Shown here one piece after another: positions 36,101 through 46,469 of a stretch of 64,000 nucleotides of DNA. This DNA is from Humulus lupulus. Its lineage: Eukaryota > Streptophyta > Magnoliopsida > Rosales > Cannabaceae. The position numbers were made by a program, and so were the translations under genes. The notes beneath the pieces were generated by a model that saw only the letters and a program-made list of their open reading frames with translations, was not told where the DNA came from and searched no databases. The stretch is from NCBI RefSeq assembly GCF_963169125.1, contig NC_084795.1, forward strand, positions 130,303,701 to 130,367,700. The letters run 5' to 3'. Each line of letters starts with the position of its first letter. Positions within the stretch are counted from its first letter, which is position 1.

Positions 36101-37152
36101 TGCATGGTTATTAATGAGGCATGTTGAGTGTTTAAATGTGGACATTGATTGCATATCAAGTGCTTAGAAAATCTTGCTTACTTATGAATGGCACTGACTT
36201 ATTATTCAAAATTGGCAATGGTTTCAGAACTGACTGTGACGCTGTGACTTACTAGTCAAGTTCAACAGTAGTACTAAGCACTGGTCGTATGTTATTGACC
36301 AATGAGTCAGAAACGGCATAAGCGTCATGAACGCAGAGCCAAAAAGATTAGTCTAATCGACATCAGCATTGAATGACTCATCATGAGCATTAATGCCGGA
36401 CCGACCCCAAGTTCGATGAAAAACTAAAAGCACTTGCCTAGTTCCATGACTAGTCACTCAGAGCCAGGGCCAGAAGGCCCAGGTGACTCCGTTGTTACAT
36501 GGCTAAGGGTACGGAACCCACACTAGTGATTCCATGATCACTCATTTGGTTTACATTAGTGACTTGCTCATTAGTCACTCACCTGGTTTAAGCTGGTGAC
36601 TCGATCACTCATTTGTAAAGGGTGTGGAACCCACATTAGTGACTTTTACATCTGTCACTCATCTGTTTAGGGCTATAAGTCCTGGATGATTATCATGATC
36701 ATCATTCGATATTATATACATGCAGTATTTAGTTTTCTTGCTGGGCCTTGGTTCATGGGTGCTATGTGGTGCAAGTAAAGAGAAAGAAAAGCTCACCCAG
36801 CCTTGAGTGGAGAGCTTAGGTGGTGATGTGTACATATGTGGCCACTTGACCACCACGGCCAAGGAGTTCTCAGAGGAACTAGGGGTTAACCCTATTTTTG
36901 TCGCTTAGGTCGGCAGGTTGTAAATTTTACACTGTAATGACCATTTTGTATTGTAAATAACTTGTAAACGTTTTTATGGGCCCATGAACAGTTTTATGTT
37001 TTAAATAAAATATATCCTTTCCTTTTGATTGGTTTTACACCTTAACCTATTAATAACACCTAGATGCACGTTTATAACCAAAGAACTCGATTAGCGAGTT
37101 AAGCACGGTTCAAAGTTCACAGTAACGGTCTTGGAGTAACCAAGGCGTTACA
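33124..37152 (+). repeat. Solo LTR D of the chromovirus family, with nested solo LTR E
   Basis: It begins TGTAATGCCCC and ends GCGTTACA, and matches the chromovirus LTR at 3684-6114 along its length once the 1542-bp insertion E and its duplicated target are removed (about 2480 bp remain). It is flanked by CATAC on both sides (33119-33123, 37153-37157). No internal domain is present, so it arose by LTR-LTR recombination after insertion into the Tat1 array. Confidence 0.92.
33993..35534 (+). repeat. Solo LTR E of a copia element
   Basis: 1542 bp, from TGTTGGGAATTG to GTTCCTAACA, flanked by ATAAG (33988-33992 and 35535-35539). The start (TGTTGGG...GCCCT) and the CCGCTGCGTAT phrase near the 3' end recur in the LTRs of copia C, so it belongs to a related family. 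It has no coding sequence. Confidence 0.9.
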
Positions 37153-37560
37153 CATACGATCCAAACAAGAAACTGGTCCGAGGACCTTGTCGCCAAACTA
37201 TTTGATCATGTTCGATCCTGGTTCTTGAGGAACCTATCGACCCACACGATCAACAAGAGAGACAGGTCCTAGGACCTTGTCGTCAAACTATTTGATCATG
37301 TTCGATCCTGGTTCTTAAGGAACCTATCGACCCACACAATCAACAAGAGAGACAGGACCTAGTACCTTGTCATCAAATTATGGATCATGTTCGATCTTGG
37401 TTCTTGAGGAACCTATCGACCCATACGATTCAAACAAGAGACTGGTCCGAGGAGCTTGTCGCCAATTTATTTGATCACGTTTGATCCTGGTTCTTGAGGA
37501 ACCTATCGACCCATACGATAAAAAAAGAGACTAGTCCGAAGACCAGTCGCCATCATCAGA
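37153..37560 (+). repeat. Tat1 90-bp tandem array, second part
   Basis: At least four more units follow (TATCGAC at 37235, 37325, 37414 and 37504), decaying after 37520. The first five bases are the TSD of solo LTR D. Confidence 0.9.
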
Positions 37561-38470
37561 TCATAATCGAATCTAGTCCTTGAGGGACCGATCGATAATT
37601 TGATTTAAGACTCGTTACAGGCTTGATTACCCCATCTAGACCAGGTTGGTCCAACTTAGACACTTCTGTCTACAATCATTATAACCAGTACACGATAGAT
37701 TACGTAGATTGTGATCAACACTTGCTACACAATCTGCATTTGTGTATAGGTATCATTACTATTGAGTATGAAACCATCACCCGACTACCAATGAGGGACA
37801 AGCATTTCCTGCTTGCATCATTGGGTGAAAAGGATAGTACTATGTGTCTAAATGCTCAAAGCAAGGCATGGTGAAGTAGCAACTGACCAAGACTTTTAAA
37901 CCCATGATCACTTGGGGGCATATAGTACATACCAATCGAGGTATACACAAGCAATGAGGACGTGATCTTATGTACTAAGCACGCTCAAGTTTTTCTAGGA
38001 CATTTGTTCAACATGTGTTCCGAAAGTGCAAAAAACAAAAACAAAAAAGGCATTGGTGAGGAGACTCCGAGCCATGTTCCTTATAGGGTGGTCGGCCAAT
38101 CCATCAACCCTATAGGGTGGTCGGCCTATCACCCATGGGGTGGTCGACCAGACCTGTTTTGTTCATGGTACTTGATGAAGTATCATACTACTCACATTAC
38201 CACGGTTGTTAGCATGAAAAACATAAAAGAGTAAGGTTAGTATGGCACGTGAAATACATGTATTCAGAGTATAGTGATACCTGAACCAATGAGGATTGTG
38301 AGTTGATATACTTAGTAAGCATTGGAAATAAAAAATTTCAATCAATACATTGAGTACTCATAACAAAAAAGCATAAAGGCATAAAATGTCATATGTAAAA
38401 ACTATAAAGTACAAGGTGCCCCACCAATGGCACAAAAGGAAAGACAAAGAATAAAAGACCAAAAGGAAGA
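37561..38470. other. Tat1 spacer between tandem array and antisense gene
   Basis: No gene is supported. It holds the purine tract at 37911 and three GGTGGTCGRCC phrases at about 38090-38150 that recur on the far side of the antisense gene (41168-41800). It should include the 3' UTR of the antisense transcript. Confidence 0.55.
37911..37921 (+). other. Internal polypurine-tract-like motif of Tat1
   Basis: CTTGGGGGCAT, preceded by GATCA exactly as in element B (minus strand, 17540-17525). It lies between pol plus tandem array and the antisense gene. Confidence 0.55.
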
Positions 38471-41034
38471 CTAACTAGGGCGAGGAGTATTATCTGAAAG
38501 GCCACCCTGAGCCTCAGCAACCTCGTGAGCTAAACACTTCCTAAGCTCATTTGCTCGCATCTTCTCGAGAAGTAAATCCAAGTTCAGATCTTTGTTGGAC
38601 TTCCAGATCTAGTAGAAGCAAGAGAAAGTTGTCTCTGAATACTCTTATCGAGCCTTGTCCCAGGCAGCCTTGACCTCTTGCTCCTTCTTGATAAGAGCAT
38701 CTTTCCACAGTTGGTCCATGTCAGCAATCAACTTCTCTTTCTCAGCTTCAAACTGTTGGAGCTGATCGGCAAGTTTCCCCTCCATCTGGGTTATCCTGAG
38801 AGTCAACTCGGTCACTTCTTGCTGTTTGAGCACCACCGTACTGCGAAGAGTGTTGATCTCTTCATCTTTCAAAGCAATGTCCGCATCCCTGGAGCCAAGA
38901 ACGCGCCTAAGGTCCAGCACCTCCTAGCGGACAACTTCACGCTCAGAACAAAGGTTGGAAAGTGTAGAGGTATACTCTACAGACCTATCACAAACATGGG
39001 AGACCAACATCAGCGCCTGCAAAAAACATACAACTGTTAGATATATGTCAGCACACAAGCTAACTAGATAAGAAGAAAACTGTAGAGGACTTACACTCTG
39101 AATTTCAAGGAGTGACTTCGTGAGGATGGTGCTCAAGTCCTCATTCTTAATCCCATTAAAAGTTGTTGTCGTCTGCTCTAGATGGGATGTTCAGTCCATG
39201 ATGGCACCTAGATTCCGTATGGCAGACTTGTGTGGCTCAGATAAGGGAGCAGGTGCAGAACAGGAGGCACCCGCATCAGTGAAGATGGGAGGAACTGATG
39301 TAGGCAAGGATGGATCTACCTCTGCGATAGGACTAGACGCTAAAGGAGTCGGTGGAGGCACCTTGGGAGGAACCTCCATTATCAACTCAGCCTCAACCCT
39401 GGCCCTCTTAGCTGCTCTGACAAAAGGATTGGCCTCAGCGGGAGTCGATCTCTGCTGGGTATGGACAAAGCCGAACATGTCTAAACCTGCAAAAGAAGAT
39501 CAAATGTTAGAAGGATATCAAGCACAAATGAATCATAAAATAAAGGTGATAAAGTGTCAAACCTACTGAATGACATTCAAGCTCAAACAGTCTCATCAAA
39601 GTCATCCGGAGCAAGCGATGAGTACGCAACAGATGCACCCACCTCATCACCCTCCTCTCCAGCTAGAACATGCAAATATGGTACCTCCTCTACATGAATA
39701 GGTCCCGGGGATTCTATGGCGCTCATGGGCTCGGAACCATCTTCATCCGGAACATCGGCTATAGTAGGAGGAAACAGCCTGACCTTCCTAAGGTTCTCTC
39801 AAGTAACGAGGGTCTTGACATTCTTCTCCTCAGGGGTCGTGGCAATCAACGCCTTGGCCCGAATTGTCATAGCCTTAGTCGAGAGCGGTCAATTAAAAGG
39901 CCCGACGTGCTTAAACTTGGAGTAGTTGGCCTCTGCATCCTTAGTGAAGAAATAGTTGTAGGCATATCTAAACGCCTTGCTATTTTTAGAGATCTCTTCC
40001 AAGTTGGTGTTGGTACCCTCACTCATATAATGGTGGAAGTGGAAATACCCTGAGTTGCGCTGAGAAGGGTTCATCTTCAGATCAAATAAGTAGTGGATCT
40101 CATGAGGTACTGGAGCAGCCCCTTTTCTGTGATGATAGATAATGTACAATGCAGATAACACCAAGATCGCATTGGTAGCCAGCTGAGAAGGACTAATACC
40201 GAAATAATCCGCCACACTCTAGAAGTATGGATGAAGAGGAAGTAGGTCACTAGACTTGATGGCAGAGCGTGTCAAGGCACACATACCCAAAGGTGGGTCC
40301 TCAACTCTGTTGTTTGGACCAGAGACAGTAATAGAAACGCCAGAGAGGTCAAAGGTATTCCTTAAGTTATTTACCTTCTCTTCAGTCATATCTAAGGCAG
40401 CCCCGTTGAACCAAACAACCTCGTAATCAGCAGAGCGAGGCTTCTCAACCAGTTTCCATATGATCTCACTAGCAAAGGTGGCCCCAAAATCTGATGAATG
40501 GAACTCTTTTTGTCATCTCTTCTTCTGCTGCACAGCTGGCGAGACTGTCTTGCTCTTGGAAGAAGGACGAACCACCTTAGGCCAGATCCTGTGAATAGAA
40601 GGCTCCTGAGGGTAAGTAACCTAGCAATGAGAGCTCTCGGTATGTTCTCGTTGAGAAGAAGAGTGATGGGAAACCCAACTGGTATCTTTGTTCAAAGGGC
40701 ATGGCGAGGAATCCCGCTGACTGGACAAACTCCGCTGAGAAGAATGACTTCGCTAAGATGTGCCCAGAAGGCCACGAGGAGTACTATGCTGAGAACAAAT
40801 CTTCAAAGAGCCAAGCGAAAAGCCCTGAGTGATGTGCCTGGCAATCTGAGGATTATCTTCGAAGGGTTGTCGAGTTGTCTGTTTCACTTTCACCATTGGA
40901 CAATACCTTTTATAGAAATCTTCCTCACTGAATAGATATAAACCAGAGCAAGGGATAATCCTTTTCACCCTTTCCAAGAATGTCTGTGGAATACACTCGC
41001 TTATAGACTTATTTGACGAAGAAGAGTTGGACAT
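38471..41034 (-). pseudogene. Tat1 antisense gene (putative gypsy-type transposon domain), spliced
   Basis: Reverse to Tat1. ATG at 41034 directly follows a splice acceptor (TTTGTTGCAG). Exons 41034-39567, 39486-39095 and 39016-38471 are separated by GT-AG introns of 80 and 78 nt and join in one frame of 801 codons. The N-terminus is Ser-rich. Residues about 265-335 carry YFGISPSQLATNAILVLSAL and EIHYLFDLKMNPS, as in the Pfam putative gypsy-type transposon family (from memory, PF04195). Next come a basic AAKRARVE patch, a Pro-rich stretch, a heptad coiled coil (about 38650-38920) and a C-terminal IWKSNKDL motif. There are twelve in-frame stops (such as 40753, 40219, 39889, 38645) but no frameshift. 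All stops could come from CAG, CGA or CAA by C-to-T change. Molecular function is unknown. Confidence 0.8.
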
Positions 41035-41983
41035 CTGCAACAAAGGAAAAATAAAGAGTAAAGTTAGTAAGTGAACATAATGAAGCAAATAGCTTGGGGC
41101 ATATCCATTAACTAAGGAGCAAAATTGAAGAAACTGAATGGAAATAATTTATTTTTTTAGGGCCCCAGGTGGTCGGCCTATGGTTTGGGCCAACCACCCT
41201 GGATCTTGGATCCCTGGAAGTCACCCAGGGAGAATGGTGGTCGGCCTATGCTAAGGTTTGGGCCGACCACCCAAGACTGGGGACCCTGGAAATTGCCCAG
41301 GGTATGGGAGTGCAATCTAGAGTTGGATTTTGTAACCCTAGAAATTGCCCAGGCTAAGGAAGCCCTTGGGGGTGGTCGACCCATGATGGAAACCCTAGGG
41401 TGCTCAACCCATGGTGGGATATGTAAGCTTGGAAGTCATATAAGGCAAGGGAAATGCAAGGGAAGCCCTAGAGATGGTCGACCCATGATGGAAACCCTAG
41501 GGGTGGTAGGCCCATGATGGAATTTACATCCCTGAAAATCACTTATGCGTGGATCTGAAACCCTGAAAGTCGCCCAACCCTAATGTTTATAAGCCTGAAA
41601 ATCGCCAGACCAAGGGAACTTAAGGGTGGTCAGCCTAGGGCTTTACAAGCCTAAAAGTCGCCAGGTTAGTGAATCTCAAAGAGTGGTCGACCTAGGTCAG
41701 AGTTTTACAAGCCTGAAATCACCTATGCTAGGGTTTGGAACCCTAGAATTCGTCCAGGCTAGGAAAATCATAGGGCGATCGGCCTATACTTATCTAAACC
41801 CTAAGCATCACGGAAAAAGGGGCAAGGAACAAGCCAATTTTTGATTCAAACAAGTCAATTATTTTGGATCAAAACAAAACAAAACAAGGAGATTCACACA
41901 GATTCCTCAAAGATTCAAAGTATTTCTTCTAAATCTACGCACATTTAAATTAAATGGTGTAAAGATTATGAGAAAATACTTAC
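41035..41983 (-). other. 5' UTR intron of the Tat1 antisense gene
   Basis: On the minus strand a strong donor GG/GTAAGTAT begins at 41983 and an acceptor TTTGTTGCAG ends at 41035, next to ATG. It spans 949 nt. Within it, 41168-41800 holds repeats of GGTGGTCGGCC and CCTGGAAATCGCCCAGG type. No gene is seen on either strand. The two ends are clear; the pairing of donor and acceptor is inferred. Confidence 0.6.
41168..41800. repeat. Degenerate GGTGGTCGGCC / CCTGGAAATCGCCCAGG repeats
   Basis: Irregular repeats of about 60-90 bp, each with a GGTCGRCC palindrome core and a CCCTGGAAATCGCCCAGG-like hairpin. The same GGTGGTCGGCC phrase occurs at 38090-38150, so it flanks the antisense gene on both sides. 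Confidence 0.7.
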
Positions 41984-42084
41984 CCAAGTGAAGATCTGAG
42001 TTTGATAAAGAATTGAAGAAATCACGCGTGGAGAACCTTAGAGCTTAAGCGCACAGAGCAAAGAAATGAGAAGTGAATACCCTA

Positions 42085-42092
42085 CTTATAGC
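42085..42092 (-). promoter_or_regulatory. TATA box of the Tat1 antisense gene
   Basis: Minus-strand GCTATAAGTAGG. A start about 30 bp downstream (near 42055) would give a leader exon of about 70 nt up to the donor at 41983. The fit of promoter, donor, acceptor and ATG supports a real transcription unit. Confidence 0.55.
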
Positions 42093-42109
42093 CTCTCAAG
42101 CTAACCATA

Positions 42110-42375
42110 TATTTTTAAGAATTCAAAATCCTTGAAAAATATATGGTATTGTTAAAAATTCAAAATTCCTTGAAAAGTATCTTATATTTTTAGGAATTCA
42201 AAATCATTGAAAAATATTTTGTATTTTTAGGAATTAACATCCTTGAAAAATATATTATATTGTTATGACTTCAAAATTCCTTGAAAAATATATTATATTT
42301 TTAGGACTTCAAAATTCCTTGAAAAATATATTATGTTTTTAGGATTTCATAATTTTCTTGAAAAATATATTATTA
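42110..42375. repeat. AT-rich tandem array (~35-42 bp unit)
   Basis: About seven copies of a unit with TTTTTAGGAATTCAAAATCCTTGAAAAATATATTA-like content (shown here only by its core CCTTGAAAAATAT). It lies beyond the antisense promoter. I could not find a Tat1 3' LTR around it. Confidence 0.75.
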
Positions 42376-42412
42376 TTAGTTTGTAAATGTTATGTATATA
42401 ATTATTAATTCT

Positions 42413-42427
42413 AATTGTTTGTACTTT
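42413..42427. repeat. TSD of the LINE, left copy
   Basis: AATTGTTTGTACTTT here and again at 43257-43271 after the poly-A tail: a perfect 15-bp duplication. Confidence 0.9.
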
Positions 42428-43258
42428 GGTAAATATGTCTGGGCAATGGCCTCGAAAAAAGATTCTTTATGGGTGAGATGGGTACATGCTGTGTATATTA
42501 GAAAGACCGAATGGTGGGACTATAAAGCACCAAGTGACAGCAGCTAGTATTGGAAGCAGATAGTAAAAGTCAAGGAGAAATACAAGAATCTGAGTATGGC
42601 ACAAATTTGTTCTACTGGGGTTTTCAAGATTGCAGAGGGACACAAAGCTTTAGTTACACCATATCAAAAGGTCTCTTGGTATAGGAAAGTCTGGAATAGA
42701 GCCATCATACCAAAGCATAGATTCACTTTATGGCTGGCTTTGTTAGACAGGTTACAACTGAAGGATAGATTATTCAGATTCAATATAGCTAGTGATAATC
42801 AATGTCTGTTGCGTGCTAGTGGCAAGGAATCACGAGAACATGTTTTTTTTGCTTGTCACTTGAGCTCTACATGTCTGAGCACATCAAGGTCTGGCTGGAT
42901 TGGAATTCAGCAGCTTCTAACTTACCCAAGCTACTACGGTGGATAGCAAAGTCACGAATTTGTAGATTCAGGAAGCAAGTGTTCATAGTGGCTTTGGCTG
43001 CATTGATATATCAGATTTGGTGGGCCAGAAATGAAGCTTTGTGGAATCATAGAGTTTATACAGTCACAGTTAATATTCAAAAAATTCGAAGTAATGTAAA
43101 GAATAGAATTAGAAGTCTTATGACTAACAAGATACAAAGGATATATAGAGAATGGTTTGAAAAGTTGTAATAGAATGTTGACAGGCCTATTAAATTGGTG
43201 ATGTTAGTTTGTAAATTGAAAGTAAGCAATACACAGATCTGATTTACCAAAAAAAAAA
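42428..43258 (+). mobile_element. 5'-truncated L1-type LINE
   Basis: About 830 bp ending in a poly-A tail (43248-43258) and flanked by a 15-bp TSD, typical of target-primed reverse transcription. Only the end of ORF2 is present. Confidence 0.92.
42440..43170 (+). pseudogene. LINE ORF2 C-terminus (zf-RVT domain)
   Basis: It reads KDSLWVRWVHAVYI, then VWNRAIIPKHRFTLWLALLDR and NQCLLRASGKESREHVFFAC. This is the zinc-binding domain found after the reverse transcriptase in plant L1 elements (zf-RVT). One zinc-site Cys is Arg. A TAG stop lies near 42547 and a frame change near 42850; a basic tail follows to 43170. No RT core is present. Confidence 0.88.
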
Positions 43259-43271
43259 TTGTTTGTACTTT

Positions 43272-44199
43272 ATTATTATTATTAATGTCTAATGGTTTGT
43301 AATTATTATGATGATTATTATTATTTTTATCATTATTATTATTGGTTTGTAAAGCTTTTTTCATATATAAATAAAAAATATTTATTATTGGTTTGTAAAG
43401 CTTTTTTTATATATAAATAAAATATATTAATGGTTTATTATTATTATTATTATTATTATTATATCTTATCTGTTAATATTAATGTCTAATGGCTTGTAAT
43501 TATTATGGTTATTATTAGTATTATTATTGATTTGTAAAGCTTTTTGTATATAGAAATAAAAGATATTAATGGTATATTAATATTTGCAGAGATGAGTTTC
43601 ATATTGTTGTGGAAGGAAATTAATGTATTTTAAATATTTCATTTTTTCAATGTCAAATTGTATTAAGAAACATCAATTTAATTTATATTTCTTTAACAAG
43701 TTTGGAGTACTAATAGAATGGTAGAGGTGTTTATATTATATTCAAAATAGAAAGGTTGGTGTAAATATTAATGCAGACGGTGAAAGATTTTGTTCACGGT
43801 TAAGATTGATCGTGGAAGAATTTCAAAACATAATATACCAACAGCTATAAATGTGGACAGTTTTCATAGTTGTCATGTGATTAATCACTTCAGCATAAGA
43901 AATAATAAAATGATAACTGGGTCATAATTCATAGATGATAATCTATCTTTTATAACCTTTTACTATCATTTCATTACACTAATATCAATTCTTGTTTTTA
44001 AAGTAAATATTTAATAATCTAATAAAAAACAATAAGTACTTAAATAAATGTATAAACATTCATAACTACAGGTACACAACCCAACAAATTTGTATAACAT
44101 TGCATCTTTATAGTATTTAGACTGCAACATATAACAACAGTTCATGCTTTTATGCATAATACGCACACCAAGATTAGAAGTGGGCAATGCTTTTCTTCG
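43272..44199. other. AT-rich spacer with TTA microsatellites
   Basis: It holds (TTA)n runs at 43268-43290, 43310-43345 and 43437-43462, and repeats of GTTTGTAAAGCTTTTTT around 43345, 43390 and 43530. No gene is seen. Confidence 0.7.
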
Positions 44200-44208
44200 C
44201 CAAAACAA

Positions 44209-44585
44209 GGGAATATACTTATTTAGTATCTTATGTTTTTGCAAAGTATCATTTTGGTGCCTTCTGTTTTCAATAATACTCATATGGTACCCTGTATTTT
44301 AAAATCGTACATATTTGGTACCCTAAATTCAGATTTGATAGATAAAATTTTGTCAATTTAATCAAACTGCTGTCAATTATATAAGTTACAAATTTAAATT
44401 TAATTACATAATTACATATAACTGATGACAGTTTGATCATATTGACAAAATTTTATCAAATCTGAGTTTAGGGTACTAAATATGTACGATTTTAAAATCC
44501 AGGGTACCATATGAGCATTATTGAAAATAGAAGGTACTAAAATAATATTTTGCAAAAACATAGGGTACCAAATAAGTATATTCCC
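44209..44585. mobile_element. Mutator-type MITE with long terminal inverted repeats
   Basis: 377 bp. The two arms of about 165 bp are inverted copies (GGGAATATACTTATTT at the left; its complement at the right end), with a small centre near 44380. It is flanked by a perfect 9-bp duplication CCAAAACAA (44200-44208, 44586-44594), the TSD length of Mutator-like elements. No transposase. Reading frames across it are by-products of the inverted repeat. Confidence 0.92.
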
Positions 44586-44729
44586 CCAAAACAACAACCA
44601 AATTATTTCCAAACTCTTACACTGTTCTATATTTCTATTATTTATATAAAACAATACACCTTTGCAACAAACAACAAACTTCAAACTGAAAAACATCTCC
44701 AACTCCAAGTAATTAACCCCTTTACTTCT

Positions 44730-45546
44730 AAATTTCTTAACATCCCACAAAGTCAATATGATTTTCTCCAATTTCTAATAGTTCCACCTCTTTTAATTCA
44801 TGTTCAACCGCATCAACATTTTTTTGTCTTTTTCTGCATCTTCAATTTTATTTATATTGTTCTCTGTCTCCAGATATTAAAAATGAATTTAGAAATTAAA
44901 ATAATTGTTCCAAATTGAGCTGTACAAGCAAATTGATACCTGAGATCCTTTTTGCTATATCTTCATTGGTATTTTTGGCAACATCTTCTTATTGAATTGT
45001 CCCTCTTTAGCATGAAGAAACCTACAAATGACAACAAAGTGCTTAAATAGCTCGCAATTTTTGCACAAAAGAAACAAAAACTTATGTAGCCTCAGAGGCG
45101 ATAATCCTTGAGTCGGTGTTCTTGAGAAGAATGTCAGTCATTACTACCACAATATTAACATATAATTATATTTACTTAACAATGCAATAATCATCTAAAA
45201 TACTAAGAAAACCAGCCACATTATTCTCTTTTCTATTTATGTCTGAGAATACTTTAGTCATAATGGAGGTTTAGCAAAAAGAACTAATACATGCCATTCT
45301 AACGTTTGTGAACAAAAGCAATGTAAAACAAAAATTACAAACATTATTCACAATAAGCACAAGTTACAGAAAAAGAAAATAAGAAGCAGCTAAACTTATA
45401 AGCCCATACCTGTTAACGCACGTCGTCACTTGGAGAGCCAAAAAGTTTTACAACCTTTGTGTTCTCAGAAGTCAGTCCCATAAGCATACAAGGTAATTTG
45501 AGATAACAAAACTAATAAGCCCCATCCCAACAACATCCTCTAAGAG
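44730..45546 (-). pseudogene. Possible exon remnants of an unidentified cellular gene
   Basis: Several short minus-strand stretches read like exons with splice-site-like edges. One starts after TATACAG (the acceptor spans the copia F insertion point) at 45546 and ends near 45418 before GTATGG, encoding SENTKVVKLFGSPSDDVR. Another encodes MTDILLKNTDSRIIASEAT at about 45085-45145. A third encodes FLHAKEGQFNKKMLPKIPMK between TTTGTAG and GTATCAA at about 44935-45020. A Glu-rich stretch lies near 44790. Stops and a frame change occur. I do not recognise the protein. With the hydrophobic start at 52988-53047 this may be one gene split by copia F, but that is speculative. Confidence 0.3.
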
Positions 45547-45551
45547 CTGTA
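45547..45551. repeat. TSD of copia F (CTGTA), low side
   Basis: CTGTA here and at 52406-52410, directly outside the two LTRs. Confidence 0.93.
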
Positions 45552-46080
45552 TGTTAAATATAAATTATATTATGAGCATAAATTCATAAATCAGATTCAA
45601 ATCAACATAGCATGCTCATACAATAATCCAGGAACACTTTTTATTTAGAGCATTGAATTGAATATATAGAGATGAAACATACCTGACATTGAGTCTCCAA
45701 TGTTCATCCTTGAATCTCTCACGATCTACACAAGACAATATTAGAAAACAATACAAGAGAGATCTTATGGAGAGCAACCCTTACCAAACCATATGCCACA
45801 GTGTTTTTCCCAACAACATATATGTTCAATATATATGTCCCATATGCCTTCTTACCCTAAGGGGTATATTGGGCCTATTGGGCTTATATTATCAGATATG
45901 GTGGACTATGATTTAATGGGCCAACCTATAGTCTTTAGGGTGCTACCATGTGCCTCAATTGCAATTAGATTAATATTAACCATCCCATTATGGTCTTTAA
46001 CTATTCGTAGGCACTCTAGAAAATGATTGTGATAATGGAATTATGTTTGTAATTATATTAGTCCATATAAAATTCTAACA
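45552..46080 (-). repeat. 3' LTR of copia F
   Basis: 529 bp, minus-strand start TGTTAGAATTTT and end ATTTAACA. It differs from the other LTR at four single bases (near 45618, 45707, 45839 and 45870). Confidence 0.95.
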
Positions 46081-46469
46081 TTCTCCCACTTGGACAATAT
46101 AATCAAACCACCATAATGTTGTCCATCACAAAAGACAGTCTAATAAATCATATATAATATCATATAGATAGGATACATATATTATTTATGATTCGGTCTT
46201 GAGGACATTAAAAAACAATAACAATCATTAAACCAAACATGCATGTGGTACATTAATTTGAGACTATGCGCATTCATCTCCTTTTGTACCTGTCAGTTCG
46301 GTGAACAATAGTATATACTTATATAAACATATATACGTAACAGCAACAATAAGAAGTGACTTCAATTATCATTATGCATGTTCATAACAAAACGGAAGCT
46401 ATAAGCAATCCATACAAAATACTAGCATGTTTGATACATAATAACAAAACTCCCACTGAGCTCAACAAG

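Noticed and set aside
33124..37152. Full-length retrotransposon at solo LTR D
   Set aside because: There is no internal coding region; ends, TSD and content are those of a single LTR with a second LTR nested in it.
16249..37560. Regular repeats that could suggest a CRISPR array
   Set aside because: Units are contiguous without unique spacers, and the genome is a plant nuclear one; they are tandem satellites inside retrotransposons.
37623..38234. Plus-strand frames of 83 and 90 codons after the 90-bp array
   Set aside because: Short, without similarity, and in the likely antisense 3' UTR; they span the purine tract and repeats.
39120..40935. Plus-strand open frames of 120-150 codons
   Set aside because: They lie opposite the exons of the Tat1 antisense gene; codon pattern and homology support the minus strand.
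42100..43600. 3' LTR of Tat1
   Set aside because: No TG...CA repeat matching a second copy is in the window and the 5' LTR of Tat1 is off the left edge, so it cannot be supported.
44412..44918. 119- and 122-codon frames around 44.5 kb
   Set aside because: They run through the MITE arms and adjacent A/T-rich sequence.
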